Positions 7,760 to 15,999 of a stretch of DNA of 64,000 nucleotides are shown piece by piece. The first letter of the stretch is position 1. The number at the start of each line of letters is the position of its first letter. Both the position numbers and the translations under genes were made by a program. A model generated the notes under the pieces. That model ran no database searches. It saw nothing but the letters and a program-made list of their open reading frames with translations, and was not told the origin of the DNA. Location of the stretch: positions 1 to 64,000 of the forward strand of contig JANLOO010000025.1 in NCBI GenBank assembly GCA_031366605.1. Reading direction: 5' to 3'. This DNA is from CALMEC01 sp031366605. Lineage in GTDB: Bacteria; Actinomycetota; Thermoleophilia; Miltoncostaeales; Miltoncostaeaceae.

Positions 7760-8896
7760 GTGGGGCGTGACCAGCAGGAGGATGGACCTGGTCACGCCCG
7801 CAGCTCTCGCGTTGCAGGGGTAGCGCTCGGCTGGTTGCAACCGGCCTCCATCCCCCTCGTGGCGGTCGCCCTCGGGGTCATCCTGGGGGCGGTGCTCATG
7901 CTCAGCGTGGGCGCAAATCCGTTCGAGGCGTACAAGGCGATGCTCGAGGGCGCCCTCGGCGGCTCTGACGAGTTCGGCCGTACGCTCGAGAAGGCCACGC
8001 CCCTCGTGTTGGGCGGTTTGGCCGTGGCGTTCGCGTTCAAAGCAGGTCTGTTCAACATCGGTGGTCAGGGCCAGCTGCTGTTGGGAGCGAGCTTCGCGGC
8101 GTGGGCCGGCTTTACGTTCCACATGCCGGCGATCATCCACATCCCGTTCGCCCTGCTTGTCGGCGGGCTGGCGGCAGCGGTGCTCGGCGGCCTGGTCGGC
8201 TGGCTCAAGGCGTATCGCGGCACGCACGAGGTCATCAGCACGATCATGCTGAACTTCGTGGCGGCCAACCTGACGGACTGGCTCGCGAGCTTGGACGGGC
8301 CCTGGGGCGATCCCGTCGCCACCAACCCGTCGCGACTGGCCCGTACGCCACTGGTCGACGGCTCCGCGGAGATCCCTCACGTGGGGGGTCTGCCGCTGGG
8401 GTTCCTGGTCGCGGTCGCCGCCGCGATCGTCTGCTGGTGGTTGCTCGAGCGCACCACAACCGGTTTTGAGATCCGCACCGTCGGCGCCAACCGTCACGCG
8501 GCCAAGTACGCGGGCATCAAGGTCGCCCGGATCACCATCCTGGCGATGGCGGTCAGCGCGTTTCTGGCCGGACTCGGTGGCAGCATCGAGACGCTCGGTG
8601 TGGTGGGCAGATTCGAACCTGGCTTCAACGCCGGACTCGGTTTCGACGGCATCACCATTGCGCTGCTCGCCCGGACGAACCCGCTGGCCGTGGTGCCGGC
8701 GGCGCTTCTGTTGGGAGGGATGGACGCCGGCTCCAGCCTGATGCAATCGCGCACGGGTGTCGAGCCGGAGGTCATCAGCATCATCCAGGCGTTCATCCTG
8801 TTCTTCGTCGCCGCTCCGATCGCCGTGCGGTGGATCCTGCGTCGTCGCGAAGGCGACGACGAGCCCCTGCAGCTGACCACCGGGTGGGGCGGATGA
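7760..8896 (+). CDS. ABC transporter permease (nucleoside type), first subunit
   Basis: A 378-residue inner-membrane permease of the BPD_transp_2 family (YufP/NupB-like), with about ten hydrophobic segments. The motif FKAGLFNIGGQGQLLLGA is typical of the pair partner that accompanies BMP proteins. GAGGAG at 7748-7753 is placed correctly for GTG 7760. It is 11 bases from the lipoprotein gene and its stop overlaps the next start as ATGA. Confidence 0.9.
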   Translation: MGRDQQEDGPGHARSSRVAGVALGWLQPASIPLVAVALGVILGAVLMLSVGANPFEAYKAMLEGALGGSDEFGRTLEKATPLVLGGLAVAFAFKAGLFNIGGQGQLLLGASFAAWAGFTFHMPAIIHIPFALLVGGLAAAVLGGLVGWLKAYRGTHEVISTIMLNFVAANLTDWLASLDGPWGDPVATNPSRLARTPLVDGSAEIPHVGGLPLGFLVAVAAAIVCWWLLERTTTGFEIRTVGANRHAAKYAGIKVARITILAMAVSAFLAGLGGSIETLGVVGRFEPGFNAGLGFDGITIALLARTNPLAVVPAALLLGGMDAGSSLMQSRTGVEPEVISIIQAFILFFVAAPIAVRWILRRREGDDEPLQLTTGWGG

Positions 8897-9882
8897 ACAT
8901 CGAGTGGTCGCGCAAGCGGGTCGTGATGCTCGTGATCGCCGTCCTGATCGTGATCGGTTGGATCGCCGCGTACCGGTGGGACAGCGGGCAGACCACGGCG
9001 GTGGGGTCGCGCACGGTCAGGGCTGCGGCGCCGCTGCTGCTCGGCGCCCTGTGCGGTGTGATCGGCGAGCGCTCCGGCGTGTTCAACATCGGCATCGAAG
9101 GGCAAATGCTGTTCTCGGCATTCACCGGCTTCATGGCGGCGTCCTACTCGGGAAGCCTGCTGCTGGGAATCGCGGCCGGCGTCGCGGGAGCGATGCTGTT
9201 GGGACTCTTCCTGGCGTGGACCGCGGTGACGCTCAAGATGGACCAGATCATCGCCGGCACGGTCATCAACATCTTCGCCCTGGGCGCCACGTCGTTCTAC
9301 TACGTGCAAGGGCGCACGATGCCGTCGTTTCCGGAATGGTCGGCGCCGGGATTGTCCGAGCTGCCGCTGGTGGGCAAGATGCTCTTCCAGCACGGCCCGC
9401 TGACGTTCCTCGCGCTCATCGCGCCGTTCGTCGTCTACGTGGCCCTGTTCAAGACACGCTGGGGATTGCGCACGCGCGCGGTGGGTGAGCATCCCGGCGC
9501 TGCGGACACCGTCGGCGTCAACGTCATCAAGAAGCGCTACGTCAACCTGGTCATCGCCGCAGGCTTCGCCGGGCTCGCCGGTCTGCACCTGATCCAATCG
9601 GCCAGCGCGTTCAACCGCAACATGACCAACGGCCTCGGTTTCATCGCGCTTGCGGTCATGATCATCGGGCGCTGGCACCCGTTTGGGGCATTCGGCGGCG
9701 CCCTGCTGTTCGGGTTCTTCATCGCACTGCAATCGCAGCTGCAGTTCAACCAGGCGCTCGACATCCCGCCGCAGTTCTTCGGGATGATCCCCTACGTCCT
9801 GACCATCGTGGTGCTCGCCGTCGCCGGGGTCAACGCCCGGCCTCCCGCAGCCGGCGGTCAGCCGTACGAGAAGGAGGGGTGA
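8893..9882 (+). CDS. ABC transporter permease (nucleoside type), second subunit
   Basis: A 329-residue permease (YufQ/NupC-like) with eight or more membrane helices. The segment ERSGVFNIGIEGQMLF is the conserved BPD_transp_2 signature, paired with the matching GLFNIGGQGQ in the first subunit. The start ATG 8893 overlaps the previous stop; an upstream in-frame ATG at 8830 would read through another gene and is rejected. Together the two subunits should form the heterodimeric channel of the importer. Confidence 0.9.
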   Translation: MNIEWSRKRVVMLVIAVLIVIGWIAAYRWDSGQTTAVGSRTVRAAAPLLLGALCGVIGERSGVFNIGIEGQMLFSAFTGFMAASYSGSLLLGIAAGVAGAMLLGLFLAWTAVTLKMDQIIAGTVINIFALGATSFYYVQGRTMPSFPEWSAPGLSELPLVGKMLFQHGPLTFLALIAPFVVYVALFKTRWGLRTRAVGEHPGAADTVGVNVIKKRYVNLVIAAGFAGLAGLHLIQSASAFNRNMTNGLGFIALAVMIIGRWHPFGAFGGALLFGFFIALQSQLQFNQALDIPPQFFGMIPYVLTIVVLAVAGVNARPPAAGGQPYEKEG

Positions 9883-9886
9883 GCAG

Positions 9887-11401
9887 GTGCTGCTGCGCGC
9901 TGACGGGCTGACCAAACGCTTCCCTGGCGTCATTGCGTGCGACAACGTCAGCATGCATCTGGCCGAGGGCGAGATTCTGGGGCTGCTCGGCGAGAACGGC
10001 GCGGGCAAGTCGACGCTCGTCAAGATGCTCTTCGGCCTCTACGAACCGGACGAGGGCACGATCAGCGTGCAGGACAAGGTCGTCACGTTCGACGATCCGG
10101 GCGATGCGATTGCTCTGGGCATCGGGATGGTGCACCAGCACTTTCAGCTCGTGCCGCCCCTCAGCGTCGCCGAGAACATCATCCTTGGTGCCGAGCCGGT
10201 CAAGCGTTGGTTCGTGGACCATCGCGCGGCCGACCGCAAGGTCATCGAACTGTCGAAGCGCTACGGCCTCGAGGTCGATCCCGAGGCACTCGTCGAGGAT
10301 CTGCCGGTCGGGATCCAACAACGTGTCGAGATCCTCAAGGCGCTCTACCGCGGCGCCGAGATCCTGATCTTGGACGAGCCCACCGCGGTGCTCACCCCAC
10401 ACGAGACGGACGAGCTGCTTCAGGTCATGCGTGACCTCGCCAAGTCCGGCGTCGGGATCATCTTCATCACCCACAAGCTGCGCGAGGTGCTGGCGGTCAC
10501 CGATCGGGTGACGGTCATGCGTAACGGCAAGGTGGCTGCGGAAATGCCCACCGCAGGCGCGACGCAACAGAGCTTGGCCGAGGCGATGGTGGGGCGCGCG
10601 GTGGTTCTGCGGGTCACCAAGAAGCCGGCGGCACCGGGCGAGGTCGTGCTCGCAGTCGAGGAGCTGCGGGTCAAAGACAGTCGCGGGCAGGAGGCGGTCA
10701 AGGGACTGAGCCTCGACGTCCGTCGCGGCGAGATCCTTGGGGTCGCAGGTGTCGAGGGCAACGGTCAGCGAGAACTGGTCGAGGCATTGACGGGGATCCG
10801 CTCCGTCGAGAGCGGGCGTTTTACCATCGAGGGACACGACGCGACGCGCCTGGGCCCCCGGCGGATCCATTCGCTCGGCGTCGCGCACATCCCCGAGGAC
10901 CGCGAGAAGGATGGTTTTGTCGGCACGTACAGCGTGGCCGACAACCTGGTGCTGACGAGCTACTTCGAGGAGCCATTCGCCCGGCGCGGCATCCGTCAAT
11001 GGGGTGCGGTCCAAGAACGCGCACGGGCGCTGGTCGAAGCGTTCGACGTGCGCACCCCCGGGATCGCGACGAAGGTCAAGTCCCTGTCGGGCGGCAACAA
11101 GCAGAAAGTCATCGTCGCGCGCGAGCTGAGCGACCAGAACGACCTGGTCATCGCATCGCAGCCGACCCGCGGCGTCGACGTCGGGTCCATCGAGTTCATC
11201 CACAACCAACTCGTCGCAACGCGCGATGGCGGTGCCGCGATCCTGCTGGTGTCCGCGGAACTCGACGAGATCTTCGGCCTCGCCGACCGCATCGCGGTCA
11301 TGTACGAGGGGCGGATCGTCGCCACCCTCGACGCCGCCGCCGCAACCCGTGAACAGGTGGGCCTGCTGATGGCCGGGGGGAGCGCACCGGCGACCGGGTA
11401 G
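9887..11401 (+). CDS. ABC transporter ATPase with two nucleotide-binding domains
   Basis: A 504-residue ATPase made of two ABC domains, as in nucleoside and sugar importers (NupA/RbsA type). Domain 1 has Walker A GENGAGKST (35-43), a signature VGIQQRVEI and Walker B ILILDEPTAVL. Domain 2, from about residue 256, has the degenerate Walker A GVEGNGQREL usual for this group, then LSGGNKQK and DLVIASQPTRGVD. AAGGAGGGG precedes GTG 9887. It completes the operon begun by the BMP lipoprotein. Confidence 0.92.
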   Translation: MLLRADGLTKRFPGVIACDNVSMHLAEGEILGLLGENGAGKSTLVKMLFGLYEPDEGTISVQDKVVTFDDPGDAIALGIGMVHQHFQLVPPLSVAENIILGAEPVKRWFVDHRAADRKVIELSKRYGLEVDPEALVEDLPVGIQQRVEILKALYRGAEILILDEPTAVLTPHETDELLQVMRDLAKSGVGIIFITHKLREVLAVTDRVTVMRNGKVAAEMPTAGATQQSLAEAMVGRAVVLRVTKKPAAPGEVVLAVEELRVKDSRGQEAVKGLSLDVRRGEILGVAGVEGNGQRELVEALTGIRSVESGRFTIEGHDATRLGPRRIHSLGVAHIPEDREKDGFVGTYSVADNLVLTSYFEEPFARRGIRQWGAVQERARALVEAFDVRTPGIATKVKSLSGGNKQKVIVARELSDQNDLVIASQPTRGVDVGSIEFIHNQLVATRDGGAAILLVSAELDEIFGLADRIAVMYEGRIVATLDAAAATREQVGLLMAGGSAPATG

Positions 11402-11404
11402 CGA

Positions 11405-11430
11405 GGCGGCGGAGTCGGGTTCGCGCCGCC
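11405..11430 (+). terminator. Possible terminator hairpin after the importer operon
   Basis: GGCGGCG (11405-11411) pairs with CGCCGCC (11424-11430) over a 12-base loop, right after the ATPase stop and in the gap between convergent operons. There is no T run, so function is uncertain. Confidence 0.35.
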
Positions 11431-11499
11431 GCCGCAGACGCGGTTCATCGTTCGGGGTCCGGGCCTTCCTGCGATTGCTGCGTACGCGCAACGTCCGGA

Positions 11500-12087
11500 T
11501 CAGACTCCCAGCGCACGCTCCAGGCGTCGTCGGAACCGGTCGGTGCTGAGCCGGCGCCACTCGACCAGAAATCGGTCGTACAGCTCGTCTCGTTCGCGGG
11601 TCCGTCGTGTGAGCAGGGCCTCGATGCCGGGGCGCTCGGAGAGGGTGCCTGCATCGTCGAGCTGCGCACGGAAACGTTCGAACGCGGCCTCGCGACGCGC
11701 CTGTGACATGCGACCGCCAGGTCCGGTCTGGCGCATCAGCTCGCGTGCTGCGGCCGCATCGCGCTCGGCCAGGCGTTCCAGGTGATCGTGCAACATCGGC
11801 ACCTGGACGTCGCGATCGTGGATGTCGCCCAGCAGATCTTGCAGATCCTTGATCTGGTCGATGAACGAACCCAGGTCGGCGGGGAAGGCGATCTCGAAGA
11901 TCTCGAGCAGGTACCGCAGCCGCTTGCACGCGATTCGCATGTCGTGCAGCTCGCGTACGTTGCCTGGATGAGTGACGAATGGCGCGAAGGCCCAGACTTC
12001 GTCGATGCGCACCGCCAGGATCCGGCGCGCGTTCGGCCGCAGGCGTCGATCGGGGTCGAGTCCGGTGATGGGACGGGGTTTGGCCAC
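11500..12087 (-). CDS. CHAD domain, C-terminal half as a separate protein
   Basis: CHAD domains are alpha-helical, bind polyphosphate in studied cases and consist of two similar helical bundles. This 195-residue protein matches only the second bundle: HDMRIACKRLRYLLEIF (48-64) and the later KDLQDLLGDIHDRDVQV are the C-half signatures. I start it at GTG 12087, one base after the stop of the N-half gene. The open frame upstream is only the shadow of that gene. The two halves are in different reading frames, so this is a true split or a frame change in one ancestral gene. Confidence 0.8.
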   Translation of the reverse strand: MAKPRPITGLDPDRRLRPNARRILAVRIDEVWAFAPFVTHPGNVRELHDMRIACKRLRYLLEIFEIAFPADLGSFIDQIKDLQDLLGDIHDRDVQVPMLHDHLERLAERDAAAARELMRQTGPGGRMSQARREAAFERFRAQLDDAGTLSERPGIEALLTRRTRERDELYDRFLVEWRRLSTDRFRRRLERALGV

Positions 12088-12088
12088 T

Positions 12089-12604
12089 TCAGTGGCCCTC
12101 CGGTTGGGTCTGCAGCCCAGCGGGATCGACGCCGGTGTGGCGTGCGACCCAGCGCTCGAAGCGCTGGCCAAAGTGCTCCTCGTCCAGCCGGGTGAAGAGC
12201 GCCGCGATATGTGTGGCCTCGGCTGCCCGATGGGTGCGGTACTCCGCCACGAGCGCCTCGATCCCCGGCCGTTCGATGTCGGCAAAGTCCCTGACGACGG
12301 CTTCGAGTCCGTCGACCGCGACGTCCAGGTCCCGCGCCGCACCCAGGGTGTCCGTGATCTCCTTGACGACACGCAGGTGTGTGCGGAACGACTTCCCGGG
12401 GAACGCCCCCGCAAACGCATCCATGGCCGCCCGCAACCGTCGGGACGAGACACGCATCGCGTGCAGTTGTTCAATGTCCTCACCGGCCAGGGTGCCGTCG
12501 CGGAAGCTCATCATCTCGCGCCAGCGCGTCACGACGACCCGGCCCGCCGCATCGCGGAACGTCGCATCCTGCAGCAGCCCCGGCACATTCCACGCCTTGG
12601 CCAT
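12089..12604 (-). CDS. CHAD domain, N-terminal half as a separate protein
   Basis: This 171-residue protein matches the first helical bundle of a CHAD domain: LHAMRVSSRRLRAAMDAF (47-64) and ITDTLGAARDLDVAVDGLE, both N-half signatures with clusters of Arg for phosphate binding. It ends QTQPEGH, where an intact CHAD protein would continue into the second bundle encoded by the next gene. ATG 12604 overlaps the stop of the 98-residue gene upstream (TGATG). It probably works as a complex with the C-half. Confidence 0.8.
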   Translation of the reverse strand: MAKAWNVPGLLQDATFRDAAGRVVVTRWREMMSFRDGTLAGEDIEQLHAMRVSSRRLRAAMDAFAGAFPGKSFRTHLRVVKEITDTLGAARDLDVAVDGLEAVVRDFADIERPGIEALVAEYRTHRAAEATHIAALFTRLDEEHFGQRFERWVARHTGVDPAGLQTQPEGH

Positions 12605-12900
12605 CAGCTGCGATGCCGGATCAACACCGCTTCCCGAACGGCCGCACGGAGGTCTCCCGACGTTTTGACGGCGTTCCAATCGATGTGCAGTTGCATCCCC
12701 AGGTCGACGAGTGCCCTGATGACGGCATCGCCGTCGCCGGCGGTTTTGAGCCACCGTGCCTGACGCTTTGAGAGATCGACCGCGATACGGACCTTGGCGT
12801 CGCGTTTGCGCGTGTCGATCGTGTCGGGATCGAGGGCATCGAAAGCCGGTTGCATGGCATCCGGCCGGTCGAACGCCACCTGGTAGCTGACGCGGCTCAT
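12604..12900 (-). CDS. 98-residue hypothetical protein in the ATPase-CHAD operon
   Basis: I do not recognise this protein. It starts MSRVSYQVAFDRPDA and is mixed alpha/beta in appearance, with basic stretches (TRKRDAKVRIAVDLSKRQARW) and no signal peptide or membrane segment. The start overlaps the ATPase stop as ATGA and the stop overlaps the CHAD N-half start as TGATG, so its amount is tied to both neighbours. The tight coupling suggests it links the ATPase to the CHAD pair; that is inference. Confidence 0.7.
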   Translation of the reverse strand: MSRVSYQVAFDRPDAMQPAFDALDPDTIDTRKRDAKVRIAVDLSKRQARWLKTAGDGDAVIRALVDLGMQLHIDWNAVKTSGDLRAAVREAVLIRHRS

Positions 12901-13748
12901 GATTGGGGTACGCCTCCTGCATCGCGATCTTCCGAGAGATCCCGGATCAGGTCTGCACCCACCTGCGATTCGCCGCGCACGAAACCCACGAACAGCGCAT
13001 TTGCGCACAGCAGGTTGACGAGGCGTGGGATGCCACCCGTCTCGGCGTGGGCGGCGACCTCGGCCCGACTCGAGAACAGGCGTCGGGTCGATCCGGCGAC
13101 ACGAGCGCGGTGTTGGATGTAGGCCGACACCTCCTCGGCGTCCATGGCACCGAGGTGATAGCGCACGACGACACGTTGCGACACCTGCGGGAGTTTGCGA
13201 ATGCGCGGCGCCAGCTCCGGCTGGCCCAACAGCACCACGGGAATTGCCGGCCCGTCGCCGGGATTGGTGAGCAGACGCAGCTCGTCCAGTGCGCGCAGGT
13301 CAAGGCGTTGTGCCTCATCGACAACGACGACTGGACGACGTCCGGCAGAGGCCTCCTCTGCCAGGCGTTGGCGAAGACGTGCTGCCAAACGTCCCGCGCC
13401 ACCACCGCGGGCGCTCGAATCGACGGAGGCGAGCAACGCCGCGAGCACGCCAGACGCCGTGCGTGGCGGGTTGGCCGTCGTGGCGAGGGCAAAACCATCG
13501 CCCGCCAGCGTCCGGTCGAGTTGGCGCGCCAACATGGTCTTGCCGCATCCGACTTCGCCAGTGATCGCAACGATTCCGCCCAGTTGGGTCAGACCGAACA
13601 GCATCCGCGCAAGTCCCTCGCGATGGTCATTGCGCGCAAAGGCGAAGCGGGGGTCGGGTTCGAGCTGAAACGGCGCCTCCACCAGCCCCCACCAATCCAA
13701 ATAGGGGTGTCTGAGCGACGACTTCTGTGACGCGTCGGAAGTGGCCAT
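12897..13748 (-). CDS. ExeA/GspA-like AAA ATPase
   Basis: A 283-residue P-loop ATPase. The N-terminus (YLDWWGLVEAPFQLEPDPRF) is the typical opening of ExeA-type proteins, followed by Walker A GEVGCGKT (64-71), Walker B VVVDEAQ (141-147) and a sensor-like LLGQPEL. In ExeA/GspA the ATPase helps a secretion complex pass the cell wall; this copy has no peptidoglycan-binding or membrane part. ATG 13748 is chosen because the family N-terminus begins soon after; upstream residues look non-coding. It is the first gene of a four-gene coupled operon. Confidence 0.85.
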   Translation of the reverse strand: MATSDASQKSSLRHPYLDWWGLVEAPFQLEPDPRFAFARNDHREGLARMLFGLTQLGGIVAITGEVGCGKTMLARQLDRTLAGDGFALATTANPPRTASGVLAALLASVDSSARGGGAGRLAARLRQRLAEEASAGRRPVVVVDEAQRLDLRALDELRLLTNPGDGPAIPVVLLGQPELAPRIRKLPQVSQRVVVRYHLGAMDAEEVSAYIQHRARVAGSTRRLFSSRAEVAAHAETGGIPRLVNLLCANALFVGFVRGESQVGADLIRDLSEDRDAGGVPQS

Positions 13749-13817
13749 TTGCCGTGAAATTACAGCGATTGCGGGAACACCGCGTGACGAAGTGGTGACA
13801 GAGCGCACCGGACGCGC

Positions 13818-13848
13818 TTGACTCGGTGGCCAGGCCCCGTGGTAGGGT
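13818..13848 (+). promoter_or_regulatory. Probable promoter of the Rpf-like gene
   Basis: TTGACT (13818-13823) and TAGGGT (13843-13848) are separated by 19 bases, longer than ideal but common in high-GC Actinobacteria. The leader to the proposed start is about 60 bases and holds no riboswitch that I can recognise. Confidence 0.4.
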
Positions 13849-13911
13849 CAACAGCAGGTCGGGGCGTCCGCGGATGGGCGCCGAACACGAATCGCAGGGA
13901 ACGACGCCTTC

Positions 13912-14916
13912 TTGAGCGCAGAACGCCCTCCAGTAACTTCTCGACGTTTTCGCGCTCGTGCCCTCGTGATCGTCGGGGCGCTCGGGCTTGCGATCCCGGC
14001 TCTCGCAGGTGCGGTTGGGACGATCACGCGTCAGGCCGAGTCAGTACGCAAGCTCGAGGCCGAGATTGCAGGACTCGATGCCCGGTTTGGTCAGGCTGCG
14101 ACCGCCTATGACGGGGCACGCGCCCGGCTTGACACGGTGCGAGGTCGCATCACCGCGAACACGGCCGCCTTGAAGAAGGCCCAGATCGATTTCAAGCGCG
14201 CACAGGGCTTGCTCGCGTTCCGATTGTCGGCGGTGTACCGACAGCCGCAACCCTCCGGGCTCGAGGTGTTGCTGCGCTCGGGCAGCCTCTCCGAAGCGCT
14301 CTCGCGTGTCGACGTTCTGGACCGCGTACAGCGGCAGGACGCCGGCATCGTCACCAAGATCGCTGCGGCACGTGCACAGATGCGCAGGGCCCAAGTTGAG
14401 CTGCTTGCTGACCAGAAGGTCGCTGCGAGCGAGTCGGAGGAAGCGAGCATCCGCCTGACCGAAGTTCGGTCGATCCGCTCGGCGCGACGCGGGGTGCTGA
14501 TCAACGCGCGAACGCGGCTCGCGGTGATGATCTCCGCCGAAGTCAACCGGCAACGTCGCGCTTTGCTCGTCGCCGCGCAACGACGTGTCGTTCAGCGCGT
14601 CCGCAACACCGGCGGTGACGGCGCCACAGCGCCCAACGTGCCGTCCGCGCCGGCTGCACCGCCGTCCGGCGGTGGTGGGACGGACGTCAGTGGGGCACTT
14701 CGCAAGATCGCGCTGTGCGAATCCGGTGGCAATCCCTCAGCGGTCTCGCCCAGTGGCCTCTACCGCGGGAAGTATCAGTTCGACCCCGGAACCTGGCAGC
14801 GCCTCGGCGGCTCGGGCACCGATCCGGCTGCGGCGCCCGAGGGTGAGCAGGACAGGGTCGCGGGGGTTCTGTACGGACAAAGCGGTGCTGCGCCGTGGCC
14901 CATCTGCGGTCGGTAG
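13912..14916 (+). CDS. Cell-wall hydrolase: coiled coil plus Rpf-like transglycosylase domain
   Basis: A 334-residue exported protein. A basic N-terminus and hydrophobic helix (about 17-36) form a signal anchor, residues 40-220 are a long coiled coil like those of PcsB/RipA-type proteins, a Pro/Gly/Ser linker follows, and residues 260-334 are a transglycosylase-like (resuscitation-promoting factor) domain. ALCESGGNP holds the catalytic Glu, Glu270, with YQFDPGTW and GAAPWPIC closing the fold. TTG 13912 follows a weak AGGGA and is the least certain part. Confidence 0.88.
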   Translation: MSAERPPVTSRRFRARALVIVGALGLAIPALAGAVGTITRQAESVRKLEAEIAGLDARFGQAATAYDGARARLDTVRGRITANTAALKKAQIDFKRAQGLLAFRLSAVYRQPQPSGLEVLLRSGSLSEALSRVDVLDRVQRQDAGIVTKIAAARAQMRRAQVELLADQKVAASESEEASIRLTEVRSIRSARRGVLINARTRLAVMISAEVNRQRRALLVAAQRRVVQRVRNTGGDGATAPNVPSAPAAPPSGGGGTDVSGALRKIALCESGGNPSAVSPSGLYRGKYQFDPGTWQRLGGSGTDPAAAPEGEQDRVAGVLYGQSGAAPWPICGR

Positions 14917-14969
14917 GAGAGGCCCGCTCAGGAAATCTGCCCGTACGTACGAGGAGGGCCACTCAGTCG

Positions 14970-15467
14970 TCAGCGTCGTTTGCGTGGGAAGACATCGAGG
15001 GCCAGGGACGCAACCCTGTCCAGGATCAGGACGCCGTCCAGGTGATCGATCTCATGCAGGATGACCCGGGCTTCGAAGTCGGCTGCATCCACGCGGCAGA
15101 CCCCGCCGTCCAGATCCAGGTAGCGGACGGTGATGCTCGTTGCACGCAACACGTTGGCGGTGATCTCGGGCAGGCTCAGACAACCCTCCCGCCCGACCTC
15201 GACCGCGTCGGCTGACTCCACGATCGGATTGATCATCCAGGTGGGGCCGACTGCATCGGGCACGCGTGGGTGATCCGTGCAATCGACGTAGACCATCCGC
15301 CACGGGGCCCCGAGCTGTGGTGCCGCCAGGCCGACGGTACGCGGGTAGTGGCGCGCCGTGTCCTGCAGGTCCATCCCGAGCCGGCGGGCGGCAGGTCCGA
15401 TGGTGGGGATCGCGACGGCCGGGGTTTTGAGGCGGCGGTCCGGATACCGCAGGACGTCACGAATCAA
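14970..15467 (-). CDS. def: Peptide deformylase
   Basis: Removes the formyl group from new N-termini. All three metal-site motifs are present: GLAAPQLG (46-53), EGCLS (94-98) and HEIDH (138-142). I start it at TTG 15467, giving the usual opening MIRDVLRYPD and a standard 165 residues; the start is 4 bases past the stop of the ACT-domain gene. It ends in a basic tail, PRKRR. The location in a folate and ACT-domain cluster, not beside fmt, is less common. Confidence 0.93.
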   Translation of the reverse strand: MIRDVLRYPDRRLKTPAVAIPTIGPAARRLGMDLQDTARHYPRTVGLAAPQLGAPWRMVYVDCTDHPRVPDAVGPTWMINPIVESADAVEVGREGCLSLPEITANVLRATSITVRYLDLDGGVCRVDAADFEARVILHEIDHLDGVLILDRVASLALDVFPRKRR

Positions 15468-15471
15468 CGCG

Positions 15472-15999
15472 TCACAGGACCTCGTCGGATTCGGGTTGCA
15501 GGTGCAGCTCGACGTGCTGCCGGGCCGCCATGGGTTGCAGCGCAGCTTCGACGGAGGCCATGCCGACGCCTGGCGGGAGCTCGGCCTCGATGCCCAGGAC
15601 ATACACTGGCGGATCTCCGACAACCCGGCTGGAGAGATCGAGGATGTTGATCCCGAGCTCTGCCAACGCATTGCTGGTGGCGTGCACGATGCCGGGGTGG
15701 TCCGCCCCATAGACCGATATCACGCACCGCTCACCGTCGGTCGTGTGTTCGTCACCGGTGGCGTCTCCGACCCAGACCTCGAGCCCCAGCGTTGCCGCGG
15801 CAGGTGCGATCGCGGTTCGCGCGGCGTCGGCATCGATGGCGTCGGGCACCTCGACGGCCATCACCATCGCGAACGAGCCGCGCAACAAGGCGGCTCGACA
15901 GTCATGCAGGTTGGCACCGAGCGGCAGCAGCGCTGCCGTCAGGCCTGCCACGATGCCCGGTCTGTCGCGACCGACCGCCGTGATCGCGAGTTCACGCAC
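15472..15999 (-). CDS. Tandem ACT-domain protein, GcvR-like
   Basis: A 175-residue protein with two ACT domains: residues 1-80 (LAITAVGRDRPGIVAGLTAA) and about 90-170 (ISVYGADHPGIVHATSNALA). Such two-ACT proteins resemble GcvR, an amino-acid-sensing regulator of glycine cleavage; there is no DNA-binding domain. The GTG start at 15999 overlaps the end of folE2 by 8 bases, and the stop lies 4 bases before def. A link to one-carbon metabolism is suggested by folE2 and def but not shown. Confidence 0.82.
   Translation of the reverse strand: MRELAITAVGRDRPGIVAGLTAALLPLGANLHDCRAALLRGSFAMVMAVEVPDAIDADAARTAIAPAAATLGLEVWVGDATGDEHTTDGERCVISVYGADHPGIVHATSNALAELGINILDLSSRVVGDPPVYVLGIEAELPPGVGMASVEAALQPMAARQHVELHLQPESDEVL

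Noticed and set aside
8494..11929. Long minus-strand frames opposite the permease and ATPase genes
   Set aside because: Antisense shadows with His/Arg/Gln-rich low-complexity sequence, opposite genes with complete ABC motifs.
13849..13911. Cyclic-di-AMP (ydaO-type) riboswitch before the Rpf-like gene, as found in some Actinobacteria
   Set aside because: The leader is only about 60 bases and lacks the conserved segments.
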